Under the pieces are notes generated by a model, which saw nothing but the letters and a program-made list of their open reading frames with translations, did no database searches and was not told the origin of the DNA. A stretch of DNA of 64,000 bases, from NCBI GenBank assembly GCA_016719055.1, contig JADKAW010000011.1:1-64000 (forward strand), in the 5' to 3' direction. The position numbers and the translations under genes are program-made. Numbering within the stretch: position 1 is the first letter of the stretch; each line of letters starts with the position of its first letter. This stretch comes from Candidatus Rhodoferax mariagerensis (GTDB lineage Bacteria; Pseudomonadota; Gammaproteobacteria; Burkholderiales; Burkholderiaceae_C). Shown one piece after another: positions 26,528 to 35,407 of this stretch.

Positions 26528-27982
26528 ATGTTATCCCGTCGCTTCCACGCCCCACTCGCCGCCCTGGTAGCCGTATCCGCTGCCAGATTTTTGTTGGCCA
26601 GCCCGCTACAAGCCATCCCTGACCCAGCCAACGCAGACGAACTCACCGGGGGTGCTACCACCGTCTGGGCCGATGGCAAAAACGCGTTTTCTTTCCCGGC
26701 GACGAATCTGAGCGACGAGGAGCGCACGCGCTTTGCCATTGGCAACTCGTTTTTCAAGCGCAACTGGGTGCAGGCACCCGCCTCAACCAAGGTGCGCGAC
26801 GGGCTGGGGCCGCACTTTATCTCGCGTTCCTGTGGTGGCTGCCATGTGCTGGACGGGCGCGGTGCGCCGCCCGAAATCAAGGGTGGCAAAAACGCCCAGC
26901 CCACCGAAATGCTGATTCGCCTGTCGGTGCCCGGCAGCGCGCACCCGCACGACGGGGTGCTGCCCGAACCCACCTATGGCGACCAGTTCAACAACGCTGC
27001 GGTCGAAGGGGTCAAGCCCGAAGGCCAGGTGCGCATTCGCACCACGCCGGTGCGCGGCCGCTTTGCCGACGGCACCCCCTATGTGCTGCAACAGCCGCAC
27101 TACAGCCTGACCGACCTGGGCTACGGCCCGCTGGCAGCCGGCGTGATGCTGAGCCCACGCGTGGCGCCACAGCTCATGGGCATTGGGTTGATCGAAGCCA
27201 TCCCCGAGACCGAGGTGCTGGCCAACGCGCAAGCGCAGGCGGCGCAACCCGGCGCCATCAAAGGCCAGGTCAACCGGGTGTGGGACGCACCTTCGCAGCA
27301 GATGGTGCTGGGCCGTTTCGGCTGGAAAGCCAACACCGGCAGCATTGCGCACCAAAGCGCTGGGGCGTTCCGTGGCGACATCGGCATCACCTCGCCCTGG
27401 GCGGCGCAAGAGGCGTGCACCCCGGCGCAGCCAGATTGCCTGGCAGCCGGCCATGGTGGCCACGGTGACGCGTTTGAAATCGACCAGAAAACACTCGAAG
27501 ACGTGGTGTTTTACCAGGCCGTGCTGGCCCCGGTGGCACGGCGCAAACCCGCTGATCCGCAGGTGCTGCGCGGCCAGGCGCTGTTTGCGCAGGCGCAGTG
27601 CGTCAGCTGTCACCGCCCCAGCTACACCACCGCCGAGCCAGCGCTGGCCAAGCTGCTGCCTCAGGTGTCGAGCCCGATGCTGGTGGGGCAAACCATCTGG
27701 CCCTACACCGACTTGCTACTGCATGACATGGGGCCAGCGCTGGCCGATGGCCGGCCCGACTTTGCCGCATCTGGCAGCCAATGGAAAACCCCGCCGCTGT
27801 GGGGCGTGGGGCTGATCAAACAGGTCAACGGCCACCAGCGCCTGCTGCACGACGGCCGTGCCAATGGCGTGCTGGAAGCGGTGCTGTGGCACGGCGGCGA
27901 AGCCGATGCCGCCAAAAACAGCGTGCGTAAGCTGTCCAAACGTGATCGCGCGGCGTTGGTGGCGTTTGTCGAGTCGCTTTGA
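26528..27982 (+). CDS. di-haem oxidoreductase (DUF1111 / thiol oxidoreductase-like)
   Basis: The 484-residue secreted c-type cytochrome has an N-terminal signal (LAALVAVSAARFLLASPLQA) and two haem c attachment sites: CGGCH at 102-106 and CVSCH at 358-362. Typical family blocks are RSCGGCHVLDGRGAPPEI, QPHYSLTDLGYGPL and LLHDGRANGVLEAVLWHGGE. The family is related to di-haem peroxidases and is found with imelysins in iron-regulated operons; its substrate is not established. A plausible role is oxidation of ferrous iron or of a ligand in the periplasm, which is inference. Confidence 0.9.
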   Translation: MLSRRFHAPLAALVAVSAARFLLASPLQAIPDPANADELTGGATTVWADGKNAFSFPATNLSDEERTRFAIGNSFFKRNWVQAPASTKVRDGLGPHFISRSCGGCHVLDGRGAPPEIKGGKNAQPTEMLIRLSVPGSAHPHDGVLPEPTYGDQFNNAAVEGVKPEGQVRIRTTPVRGRFADGTPYVLQQPHYSLTDLGYGPLAAGVMLSPRVAPQLMGIGLIEAIPETEVLANAQAQAAQPGAIKGQVNRVWDAPSQQMVLGRFGWKANTGSIAHQSAGAFRGDIGITSPWAAQEACTPAQPDCLAAGHGGHGDAFEIDQKTLEDVVFYQAVLAPVARRKPADPQVLRGQALFAQAQCVSCHRPSYTTAEPALAKLLPQVSSPMLVGQTIWPYTDLLLHDMGPALADGRPDFAASGSQWKTPPLWGVGLIKQVNGHQRLLHDGRANGVLEAVLWHGGEADAAKNSVRKLSKRDRAALVAFVESL

Positions 27983-27987
27983 AGACT

Positions 27988-28044
27988 ATATTTACCATAG
28001 CTGGTAGCGCTTGCTGCATATGGGCTATAGGCCGAAATGATGCA
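27988..28044 (-). repeat. dispersed AT-rich repeat copy (inverted)
   Basis: On the minus strand: TTTCGGCCTATAGCCCATAT, then GCAAGCGCTACCAGCTATGG. It lies 6 bases after the di-haem gene stop. Confidence 0.6.
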
Positions 28045-28123
28045 TAGAATGGTATTGATCAGCGGCGCTGGCACGGCCTGATCGTGAGCAACATCGGTGC
28101 AAAACATCCAGCGCCCACTCCAA

Positions 28124-28144
28124 CCCTCCCCCAACGGGGGAGGG
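28124..28144. repeat. CCCTCCCCC/GGGGGAGGG hairpin
   Basis: A perfect 9-bp stem with a 3-base loop immediately before an extremely C/G-rich stretch. It could act as a terminator-like structure without a T-tract. Confidence 0.5.
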
Positions 28145-28159
28145 AGCCATGCCAACATC

Positions 28160-28270
<111 letters not shown>

Positions 28271-28334
28271 GCTGGCATGCCAAACCAACGCGGCACACCA
28301 CTTTCGAAGTCATCCAACTGATTCTCAACAATGA

Positions 28335-28378
28335 GAGCTAGCCGCGCTTACCACATAAGGGCTACAAGCCAAAATGAC
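28335..28378 (-). repeat. dispersed AT-rich repeat copy (inverted)
   Basis: On the minus strand: TTTTGGCTTGTAGCCCTTAT, then GTAAGCGCGGCTAGCTC. It ends where the probable native start (ATG 28374) of the second imelysin lies. Confidence 0.55.
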
Positions 28379-28411
28379 CAATAAGTTTCTGAAAATCTGC
28401 GCCGGTGTGCC

Positions 28412-29605
28412 GTGGCGTTGTCTGCGGTGGCGCTGTCGGGTCTGGCCGGCGCCAGCGACACGCGCATCGCCTATCCGTTTTACACCGCCGAGCATGCACT
28501 GCAAGGGGTTTACAGCCATCACTTGCCGCCGCTGTCACAGCGGTTTGCGGCGCAGGCCGACGCGTTGGCAGCAGCCAGCCAGCAGCATTGCGCTGCCTTG
28601 CCCACTTTACCCGCTGATTTTGCGTCCCAGCACGCCGCCTGGGCCGCACTGCGTCGCCAGTGGCAGCACACCATGGCCGCCTGGGAGGCCCTCTCGACCC
28701 CGGCAGTCGGGCCAGTGCTGACGCGCCGCTCGCAGCGGCAGATCGACTTCTGGCCGACCCGCCCCGAGCTGGTGAGCAAAGGCCTGGCCAAAGCCCCGCA
28801 AACCTTGGCCGACATGGAACAGATCGGCACCCTGGCCAAAGGCCTGCCGGCCATGGATTTGTTGCTGGCACAGTGGCAGCCCCAGGACCCGGCGCGTGTC
28901 CGGGCCTTCGACGCACGCGGTCTGAAACCGGGTGAAAAGCCCAAAGAAGTGCCGTTTGCCAACACCCCCGTGCCGGGCGCCACCTGCCAGTACCTGAGCC
29001 TGCTGGCCCAAGGCGTGCAAACCGAGGCACATGAACTCGGTGCCGAGCTGACCGTGTGGGCCGCCAAAGACTGGCTGTCCAGCACCGAATCAGACCCCGA
29101 GGCCACCCGCGCCGCGTTTGCCGAGTGGCTTAACCAATGGCTGGGCGGCATCGAGCGGTTGCGCTGGATGCACCTTGAAAAACCCATCAAAACCGTGCAA
29201 ACCGTGGGCAACCATCTAAAAGGCAATCCGCCAGCGTTTGCCCGGTTGGACCGCGCAGCCAGCCTGGCGGGCTGGCGCGCCCAGTGGGTTAGCCTGCGTG
29301 CGCAAGGCCAGCTCACCCCGGCGCAGCGCCAGCAGCCGCCCGCGCCCGGTCAGGCACTGGTGCCGATTGAGGCCTTGCTGCTGGGCAAAGGCCACATCGC
29401 GCTGGCGCAGCGCTGGTCGCAGGCGCTGGATGTGGTGAGCGCCCGGCTGGATGCGCTACCGGTCCAGGCCCCGGCCCGTGCCGCAGACCACCGGCAACTG
29501 CTGGCCCTGACCGCGGCAATGAAAGCAGTGACAGTGCTGTTCCAGAACGAGGTGGCCAGCGCGCTCGACCTGTCGCTGGGGTTCTCGGATGCCGATGGCG
29601 ACTGA
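28412..29605 (+). CDS. second imelysin family protein, N-terminus probably frameshifted
   Basis: The open frame starts with a GTG at 28412 (MALSAVALSGLAGASDTRIAYPF), 397 residues. An ATG at 28374 in another frame reads MTNKFLKICAGV. Adding one base near 28407-28410 would join them into an ideal signal peptide (MTNKFLKICAGVAVALSAVA...), so the real start is probably 28374. The imelysin fold is visible (YTAEHALQGVYSHHLPPL, MEQIGTLAKGLPAMDLLLA). The GxHxxE signature of the first imelysin is replaced by GLPAMD, a common variant in this position of such operons, so peptidase or metal chemistry may differ between the two. Confidence 0.85.
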   Translation: MALSAVALSGLAGASDTRIAYPFYTAEHALQGVYSHHLPPLSQRFAAQADALAAASQQHCAALPTLPADFASQHAAWAALRRQWQHTMAAWEALSTPAVGPVLTRRSQRQIDFWPTRPELVSKGLAKAPQTLADMEQIGTLAKGLPAMDLLLAQWQPQDPARVRAFDARGLKPGEKPKEVPFANTPVPGATCQYLSLLAQGVQTEAHELGAELTVWAAKDWLSSTESDPEATRAAFAEWLNQWLGGIERLRWMHLEKPIKTVQTVGNHLKGNPPAFARLDRAASLAGWRAQWVSLRAQGQLTPAQRQQPPAPGQALVPIEALLLGKGHIALAQRWSQALDVVSARLDALPVQAPARAADHRQLLALTAAMKAVTVLFQNEVASALDLSLGFSDADGD

Positions 29606-29703
29606 GATGGCAGCGTTCGCTCGTCATGGGTGTGCCAACGTGATACCGCAGGCGGCCCCGACGTGCGCCGCGAAGTAGCCACAACGACACGAATGCACGG
29701 CAA

Positions 29704-31017
29704 ATGAAACTCGCAGCACCGTCACCCCAGGCGAGCCAGTTCTGCCGCCGTGCGTGTTTGCAGGTGGCCGGCCTGACTGCGCTGAGCTTGCTGGGAATCA
29801 CCAGTGTGGGCCAAGCCCTCGCCGCAGTGCCCGTCAGCCCAGGCAATTCTGGCCCTTCATCGGGCACCACACGCTTTGTTGCCTGTTGGGACGATGCACA
29901 GGGCGCGCACCACGCGGGCTGGCTGCAACTTACATCGCAGGCAGGCGTGCGCGTGCTGCACGCCACCGAGCTGCCCACCCGTGGCCACGGGCTGGCGCTG
30001 CTGCCCGACGGCGCGTTGCTGGTGGTGGCGCGCCGCCCAGGCGACTGGCTGTTGCGCCTGTCACCCGGCAAAAAGCCGCAGTGGCTGTGGCAGGAGCCAG
30101 GCCGCGTGTTTAGCGGCCATGTGCTGGTGGCGCCAGATGGCAAGACCCTTTTCACCACTGAAATCGATACCGACAGCGGCCAGGGCCTGCTGGGCGTGCG
30201 CCACGCCAGCGGCTTGCAAAAGCGCGCAGAATTTATGACAAATGGGCTTGATCCCCATGCTGTGCTTGCGCTACCAGCTATAACTTCAAGTGCAATCAAA
30301 GGCCAAATGTCAGCGCGATCATCCTCAGCCGCCAACCACAACGGGCTGGCCGGCCACCCTTTGAGCGGCATGCTGTTTGTCGCCAACGGCGGCATCGACA
30401 CCGCGCCCGAGACCGGCCGCCAGAAGCGCCAGTTGCAGCAGATGGATTCCAGCATCGTCTGCCTGCACCCCGACACGGGTGAGCTGCTGGGCCAATGGCG
30501 GCTGACTGACCCGCGCCTGAGCCTGCGCCACCTGGCTTGGGCCGGCGCTGGCGCGACGCCTCATGGCGGTGACGCATCCGCAGCCATGGCAACCAGTCTA
30601 ACGCTGGGCATCGCCCTGCAAGCCGAACACGATGACACTGCACAACGCGCCAGTGCGCCTTTGCTGGCGGTACTGAGCTGGGATGAGCAGCCCGAAGGCG
30701 AACTGCGGTTGGCGCAGGGCCAACCGTCGCTGGCTGGTTACGGTGGCGACGTTGCGGTGCTAGGCGAGGGCACAGCGGCGCAGTTTGTCGTCAGCGCCAC
30801 ACGGGGTGATGTGTTGGCGCGCTATGACTTGCGCGGTGGCTTTCTGGGCACCACCGCGCTGGCACAGGCCGGTGCCTTGGCATCGACCGCGTCGGACCTG
30901 TGGGCAGGTGGGCGCATCGGCATGGGGCACTTGCAAGCGGCTGCGCAGGCAAGCACCGACTGCCAGCTTGCACCCTGGCCCGGCGGGCGACTCGACAACC
31001 ATTGCCTGCGGGTTTGA
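29704..31017 (+). CDS. DUF1513 domain-containing protein
   Basis: The 437-residue protein begins with a twin-arginine-like export signal (FCRRACLQVAGLTALSLLG), then a beta-propeller-like domain: HATELPTRGHGLALLPDGAL, RRPGDWLLRLSPG, GHVLVAPDGKTLFTTEIDTD and SIVCLHPDTGELLGQWRL. It is the last gene of the imelysin/di-haem group, as in Pseudomonas. Function is unknown; export in folded form by Tat would fit binding a cofactor. Residues about 180-200 (FMTNGLDPHAVLALPAITSS) are encoded by a copy of the dispersed AT-rich repeat, an insertion relative to the rest of the propeller. Confidence 0.88.
   Translation: MKLAAPSPQASQFCRRACLQVAGLTALSLLGITSVGQALAAVPVSPGNSGPSSGTTRFVACWDDAQGAHHAGWLQLTSQAGVRVLHATELPTRGHGLALLPDGALLVVARRPGDWLLRLSPGKKPQWLWQEPGRVFSGHVLVAPDGKTLFTTEIDTDSGQGLLGVRHASGLQKRAEFMTNGLDPHAVLALPAITSSAIKGQMSARSSSAANHNGLAGHPLSGMLFVANGGIDTAPETGRQKRQLQQMDSSIVCLHPDTGELLGQWRLTDPRLSLRHLAWAGAGATPHGGDASAAMATSLTLGIALQAEHDDTAQRASAPLLAVLSWDEQPEGELRLAQGQPSLAGYGGDVAVLGEGTAAQFVVSATRGDVLARYDLRGGFLGTTALAQAGALASTASDLWAGGRIGMGHLQAAAQASTDCQLAPWPGGRLDNHCLRV
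30229..30296 (+). repeat. dispersed AT-rich repeat copy inside the DUF1513 gene
   Basis: Contains AATTTATGACAAATGGGCTT, CTTGCGCTACCAGCTATAAC, the motif order of the other copies, in frame. Confidence 0.5.
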
Positions 31018-31202
31018 GAGCGGCGTTCCTTCAGTCCCTTTTAACCAATAATTGCCCTTTGAAGTTCATGTAGGCGCCTAGCTTGGAAATGGAACGGATT
31101 GGACACAACGCGATTAGCTCTTTCGTGGGTCAAGTCGGCTGCCTCTGACGTCCGCTTCATGCTCATGTTTGCAACTCGGGGGCTAAAATTCCAAGAATCT
31201 GC

Positions 31203-31672
31203 GTGGTTCGGGAATCTTATGCAGGCGACGAAGCCGCTGCAAGCATATTTCAAGCCAATTTCAGGTCCCGCCAGCTGATCGAAAACGTCATGCAGGAATA
31301 CCGAGATCTTCCGGGGTCTGGCGTTGGCGCACCCGTTTTAACTCCCGGAGAATCCATGACCAATCCATCGCGCTGGGCCGGTTTGACCTACATCAAAGAA
31401 CTGGCAACGGTCAAGCCAGGGCATGGCCAGCACGACTTGGGTTGAAGACAGCGCTACCTGAAATGACCGCTTACTTCCTGGGGAAAGCGCCTTTGGCACA
31501 AGAGCATCCTATCCTGAAGAAGTCTTCATCGTCAGCGGTCACCTATATGACAAAGCTTTTGAAATGTGGCTGGAAGCCGGACACATGCAGTCGCCTCTGC
31601 TTTGACCTGGGCGTAGTGTGGAAATTCTCCAAATCGTGTTGTTTAGCCAATATTGCTCGACCCATCTGAGTG
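31203..31672 (+). pseudogene. degraded coding remnants, part cupin-like
   Basis: Several short frames share this stretch. One reads MTNPSRWAGLTYIKELATVK; another contains EEVFIVSGHLYDKAFEMWLE, which resembles a cupin barrel (ChrR-like) segment but is closed by stops on both sides. Farther right a frame reading SWLGTVAPPREAYNWPAPLE ends at 31797. None is a complete gene, and frames must be switched to join them, so the region 31018-31800 looks like decayed coding DNA. Confidence 0.35.
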
Positions 31673-31715
31673 TCTCCTGTGGTGCAAGACAAACTTGGCT
31701 CGCAGCCTTAAAGAG

Positions 31716-32177
31716 TCATCCAGAGCCTGAAATATCATGGCTGGGCACCGTTGCGCCGCCGCGTGAGGCGTACAACTGGCCTGCGCCACTTGAATAAAAC
31801 GCAGGCGGCTCACCCCGTGTTCTGGCCGATTCGCCAATACACGCCTGAAGGTCGGTAAGGCAAAAGTCTTTCATCCGCCACGGCTGCGCCACGATGTTGC
31901 TGCACTTGACTGCGTACTTTTCCGTCACACAGCATGTTTGAACATGATTCCACCAAGCGTCAACGTCTTCCACGAGGATGTGCATCATGAAGTTCTCTGC
32001 CAACCCGTCTGCGCAATAGTCCTGCAACAGAAAGCTCACATGACCGAAATGAAAATAGGCCACACCGCCGCCTTCTGATGCCATGGCGAAGCCCAGGTCC
32101 ATGTAGAACTGCTTGGATAACTCGAAGTCCTTTGACGGCACAAATGCCTTGATTTCAGTGACGCTGAGATTTGCCAT
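31716..32177 (-). CDS. VOC/glyoxalase-like protein, C-terminus frameshifted
   Basis: The protein starts MANLSVTEIKAFVPSKDFEL at 32177 (the frame is open to 32249 but upstream residues look non-coding). It has a VOC beta-alpha-beta-beta-beta module (LSKQFYMDLGFAMASEGGGVAYFHFG in two pieces, FMMHILVEDVDAWWNHV). Near 31849-31851 one missing base shifts the frame: with one extra G on the plus strand the C-terminus would read DPSGVYWRIGQNTG and stop at 31810, the normal VOC ending. As written, it runs 30 extra residues to 31716. Substrate unknown. Confidence 0.75.
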   Translation of the reverse strand: MANLSVTEIKAFVPSKDFELSKQFYMDLGFAMASEGGGVAYFHFGHVSFLLQDYCADGLAENFMMHILVEDVDAWWNHVQTCCVTEKYAVKCSNIVAQPWRMKDFCLTDLQACIGESARTRGEPPAFYSSGAGQLYASRGGATVPSHDISGSG

Positions 32178-32317
32178 GGTGCTCCTTGCGAGGTCTTGCT
32201 TGAAGCGAACTGTAGTCTGCAAGGCAAACCGTTTTGACGCACAAAACACTCATCCAATGGGCTTGTGCCCATGTCGCGTTGATTGACAGGGCTGCGTTGA
32301 GCGGCGCTGTGAGCGGA

Positions 32318-32359
32318 AAAGGCCGGCACAAAGTGTTTTACCAACTTGTGCCAGCCTTT
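32318..32359 (-). terminator. katG terminator hairpin
   Basis: AAAGGCCGGCACAAAGT and ACTTGTGCCAGCCTTT pair across a 9-base loop, starting about 12 bases after the katG stop on the minus strand. The descending arm ends CCTTTT, a short U-tract. Confidence 0.55.
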
Positions 32360-32370
32360 GAGTCGACCTG

Positions 32371-34536
32371 TCAGACCAGGTCAAACCTGTCTGCGTTCAT
32401 CACCTTGACCCAGGCGGCGCAGAAGTCGCGTACAAACTTCTCGCGGTTGTCGTCCTGCGCATACACCTCGGCATAAGCGCGCAGGATGGCGTTGGAGCCA
32501 AACACCAGGTCCACCCGGCTGGCGGTCCAGCGCGTCTGGCCGCTGGCACGGTCTTGGATGTCGTAGCTGTTGCGTCCGGTGGGCACCCAGGCGTTGGCCA
32601 TGTCGGTCAGGTTGACAAAGAAGTCGTTGCTGAGCACACCCACGCGCTCGGTGAACACGCCTTGGCGGCTGCCACCATGGTTGACACCCAGCACCCGCAA
32701 GCCGCCCAGCAGCACCGTCATCTCCGGCGCGGTGAGTCCCATCAGTTGGGCACGGTCCAGCAGCAATTCTTCGGGTTGCACGGTGTAGTCTGCCTTCAGC
32801 CAATTGCGAAAGCCATCGTGAATCGGCTCCAGCACGTCAAACGACTCGGCATCGGTCATCTCTGCGCTGGCGTCGCCCCGGCCTGGCGCAAACGGCACAC
32901 TGATATCCACCCCTGCTGCGCGCGCAGCCTGCTGCACCCCCACATTGCCGGCCAGCACGATGGTATCGGCCACGCTGGCACCAAATTGGGCAGCCAGCGG
33001 CTCCAGCACAGCCAGCACGCGGGCCAGGCGCTCGGGTTCGTTGCCTGCCCAGTCTTTTTGGGGGCTAAGACGAATGCGCGCGCCATTGGCGCCACCACGC
33101 TTGTCTGAGCCACGGAAGGTGCGCGCGCTGTCCCACGCGATGGCAACCAGCTCGCTGATTGACAAACCACTGGCGGCGATGGCGGCCTGCAGCGACGCCA
33201 CGTCATAGTCGCTGCGACCGGCGGGCACCGGGTCTTGCCAGATCAGATCATCAGCGGGCACCTCGGGGCCGATGTAACGCGCTTTGGGCCCCATGTCGCG
33301 GTGTGTCAGCTTGAACCAGGCGCGGGCAAAGGTCTCGCTGAAGTACGCCGGGTCTTTGTGAAAGCGCTCGGAAATCTGGCGGTACGCCGGGTCCATCTTC
33401 ATCGCCATGTCGGCATCGGTCATGATGGGGTTGTAGCGGATAGCCGGGTCTTGCACATCCACCGGTTTGTCTTCTTCGCGGATGTTGATCGGCTCCCATT
33501 GCCAGGCACCGGCCGGGCTTTTTTTCAGCTCCCACTCGTAGCCCAGCAACAGGTCAAAGTAGCCGTTGTCCCAGCGTGTGGGATGGGTGGTCCAGGCACC
33601 TTCAAGGCCGCTGGTGACGGTATCGCGCCCAACGCCCCGGGTAGTGTGGTTCATCCAGCCCAGTCCTTGCTCTTGCACCTCTGCCGCTTCGGGCTCGGGG
33701 CCAAGGTTTTTTGCACTGCCATTGCCATGGCATTTGCCCACGGTGTGGCCGCCGGCGGTCAGCGCCACGGTTTCCTCGTCGTTCATGGCCATGCGGGCAA
33801 AGGTCACACGCACATCAACGGCGGTTTTGAGCGGGTCGGGCTGGCCGTTAACGCCTTCAGGGTTCACATAGATCAGGCCCATCTGCACCGCGGCCAGCGG
33901 GTTTTCCAGTGTTTCACGACTCTCACTGTCGTAGCGGCTGGCGCCCAGCCACTCTTTCTCAGAGCCCCAGTAGGCATCTTTTTCAGGGTGCCAGATGTCT
34001 TCACGGCCAAAGGCATAACCAAAGGTTTTCAGTCCCATCGATTCGTAAGCCACGTTGCCAGCCAGAATGATCAGGTCGGCCCAGCTGATGCGCTTGCCAT
34101 GTTTCTTCTTGATCGGCCATAACAGGCGGCGCGCCTTGTCCAGGTTGGCGTTGTCGGGCCATGAGTTGATGGGGGCAAAGCGCTGGTTGCCGGTGCCTGC
34201 ACCGCCACGGCCGTCGGACACCCGGTAGGTGCCGGCCGCGTGCCAGGCCATGCGGATCATCAACCCGCCGTAGTGTCCCCAGTCGGCTGGCCACCAGGGC
34301 TGGCTGTCGGTCATGAGTGCAGCCAAGTCTTTTTTGAGTGCGTCTACGTCGAGTTTTTTGACTTCTTCGCGGTAGTTGAAGTCGGCACCCAGCGGGTTGG
34401 TCTTGCTGTCGTGCTGGTGCAGGATGTCCAGGTTCAGCGCGTTGGGCCACCAGGCCATCGGGGTTTTGCTGCTGGCGGTGTTGCCACCGTGCATGACCGG
34501 ACATTGACCGGCTGGGGTGTTAGCTTTTGATTCCAT
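32371..34536 (-). CDS. katG: catalase-peroxidase KatG
   Basis: The 721-residue haem enzyme disproportionates H2O2 and oxidises small donors in the cytoplasm. The distal triad is visible as R95, W98 and H99 in MIRMAWHAAGTY. The proximal His motif is in ALTAAGGHTVGKCHGNG, and the Tyr of the Met-Tyr-Trp adduct lies in MGLIYVNPEGVNG. Both peroxidase-like halves are complete (second half TDAESFDVLEPIHDGFRNW). An AGGAGAA ribosome site precedes the ATG. An OxyR-type site lies about 75-110 bases upstream. Confidence 0.97.
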   Translation of the reverse strand: MESKANTPAGQCPVMHGGNTASSKTPMAWWPNALNLDILHQHDSKTNPLGADFNYREEVKKLDVDALKKDLAALMTDSQPWWPADWGHYGGLMIRMAWHAAGTYRVSDGRGGAGTGNQRFAPINSWPDNANLDKARRLLWPIKKKHGKRISWADLIILAGNVAYESMGLKTFGYAFGREDIWHPEKDAYWGSEKEWLGASRYDSESRETLENPLAAVQMGLIYVNPEGVNGQPDPLKTAVDVRVTFARMAMNDEETVALTAGGHTVGKCHGNGSAKNLGPEPEAAEVQEQGLGWMNHTTRGVGRDTVTSGLEGAWTTHPTRWDNGYFDLLLGYEWELKKSPAGAWQWEPINIREEDKPVDVQDPAIRYNPIMTDADMAMKMDPAYRQISERFHKDPAYFSETFARAWFKLTHRDMGPKARYIGPEVPADDLIWQDPVPAGRSDYDVASLQAAIAASGLSISELVAIAWDSARTFRGSDKRGGANGARIRLSPQKDWAGNEPERLARVLAVLEPLAAQFGASVADTIVLAGNVGVQQAARAAGVDISVPFAPGRGDASAEMTDAESFDVLEPIHDGFRNWLKADYTVQPEELLLDRAQLMGLTAPEMTVLLGGLRVLGVNHGGSRQGVFTERVGVLSNDFFVNLTDMANAWVPTGRNSYDIQDRASGQTRWTASRVDLVFGSNAILRAYAEVYAQDDNREKFVRDFCAAWVKVMNADRFDLV

Positions 34537-34609
34537 CGAGTTCTCCTTTGAGAGGTTGACAAAAAAAGTTGGAATAGAAGAAGTCTAGGGAGTGGCAAGC
34601 GGTTTGGGG

Positions 34610-34646
34610 GTGGTTTTTCTCTATGTCGACGATAGCAAAGACCGTC
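34610..34646 (-). promoter_or_regulatory. OxyR-type binding site upstream of katG
   Basis: The core CTAT-GTCGACG-ATAG (34621-34635) has the 7-base spacing of the OxyR consensus ATAGnTnnnAnCTAT-N7-ATAGnTnnnAnCTAT. Flanks agree partly (ATAGCAAAGACC on the right). It lies in the katG promoter. Confidence 0.6.
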
Positions 34647-34685
34647 TATCAGTGATGTCAAATGCAGCATCTTTGCAACGAATAA

Positions 34686-34732
34686 TGTAGCTATCAGTGC
34701 TTGCTGTGAAAGGCTTCAAGGCACTTTTCATA
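34686..34732 (-). repeat. dispersed AT-rich repeat copy (inverted)
   Basis: On the minus strand: AAGTGCCTTGAAGCCTTT, then AGCAAGCACTGATAGCTAC. It lies between katG's promoter and the end of the NifX-like gene. Confidence 0.45.
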
Positions 34733-34759
34733 CCAAATACGGTTGCTGATATCGCATCT

Positions 34760-35137
34760 TCAGCCGTGGTGATGGCGGTCATGGTCGCAGTCGTGCGGTG
34801 GTTCGCTGCTCAGCGCCAGTTCGCCCTTCAGCCAGTCCACCACCGCCTGATCCGGGTCAGTGGCGGTGGTGACCACCACCTGGACGCCGCGTTGCGCCAG
34901 GCGGTTTTGCAAGCCCTGGCCGGCACCCCCGGCAATCAACAGCGAAATGCCGTCCAGCGGGTGGGGTGCGGCGCTGTCTGCATGGGCGACTTCGTGAAAG
35001 CTCTGCTCTTTTTCCAGTTCGACCAGGCTTTTGCCAACGACAAACTGGTCTTGCACCTCATAAACCCAAAATTTGCGGCACATGCCCGCGTGCTCGGTAA
35101 TGGTTTTGCGGTTTTGGCTGGTGATGGCGATTTTCAT
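34760..35137 (-). CDS. NifX/NifB C-terminal-like (dinitrogenase FeMo-cofactor family) protein with His-rich tail
   Basis: The 125-residue protein starts MKIAITSQNRKTITEHAGMC at 35137 and has the Nitro_FeMo-Co fold (KFWVYEVQDQFVV, ISLLIAGGAGQGLQNRLAQRGV, VVVTTATDPDQAVVDWLKGEL). Its C-terminus HDCDHDRHHHG is rich in possible metal ligands. No nif genes are nearby. Placed between katG and dps, it may bind iron or another metal in peroxide defence, which is inference. The frame extends to 35344 upstream but the ATG at 35137 matches the family start. Confidence 0.85.
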   Translation of the reverse strand: MKIAITSQNRKTITEHAGMCRKFWVYEVQDQFVVGKSLVELEKEQSFHEVAHADSAAPHPLDGISLLIAGGAGQGLQNRLAQRGVQVVVTTATDPDQAVVDWLKGELALSSEPPHDCDHDRHHHG

Positions 35138-35407
35138 GATGAGTCTTGGGCTGACGAAGTGGTTGAGGCTGTCATAGCAGCAATGCGCATGCCAACCCGC
35201 CACAGCGGCGTCCGGTGCTCCTGTGAGCCGGGTAGGCGGGCAAGCTTGCGTTGCGTCTGCCAGTATTGGCAGCCGCCTGCCGTTGGTTAACTGCCATTGG
35301 CAGACTGGCAGCTGCTTCTTGCCAATGCACCTGACGCGGACCAAGCGACTGTCTTGGTCGTCGGGTCGCGTCTGGCTGCGGATGTCGGCGACACTCCCAT
35401 GCTCTTA

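Noticed and set aside
34760..35137. Nitrogen-fixation locus
   Set aside because: Only the small NifX/NifB-like domain is present; no nifHDK or other nif genes nearby, and this family is widespread outside nitrogen fixers.
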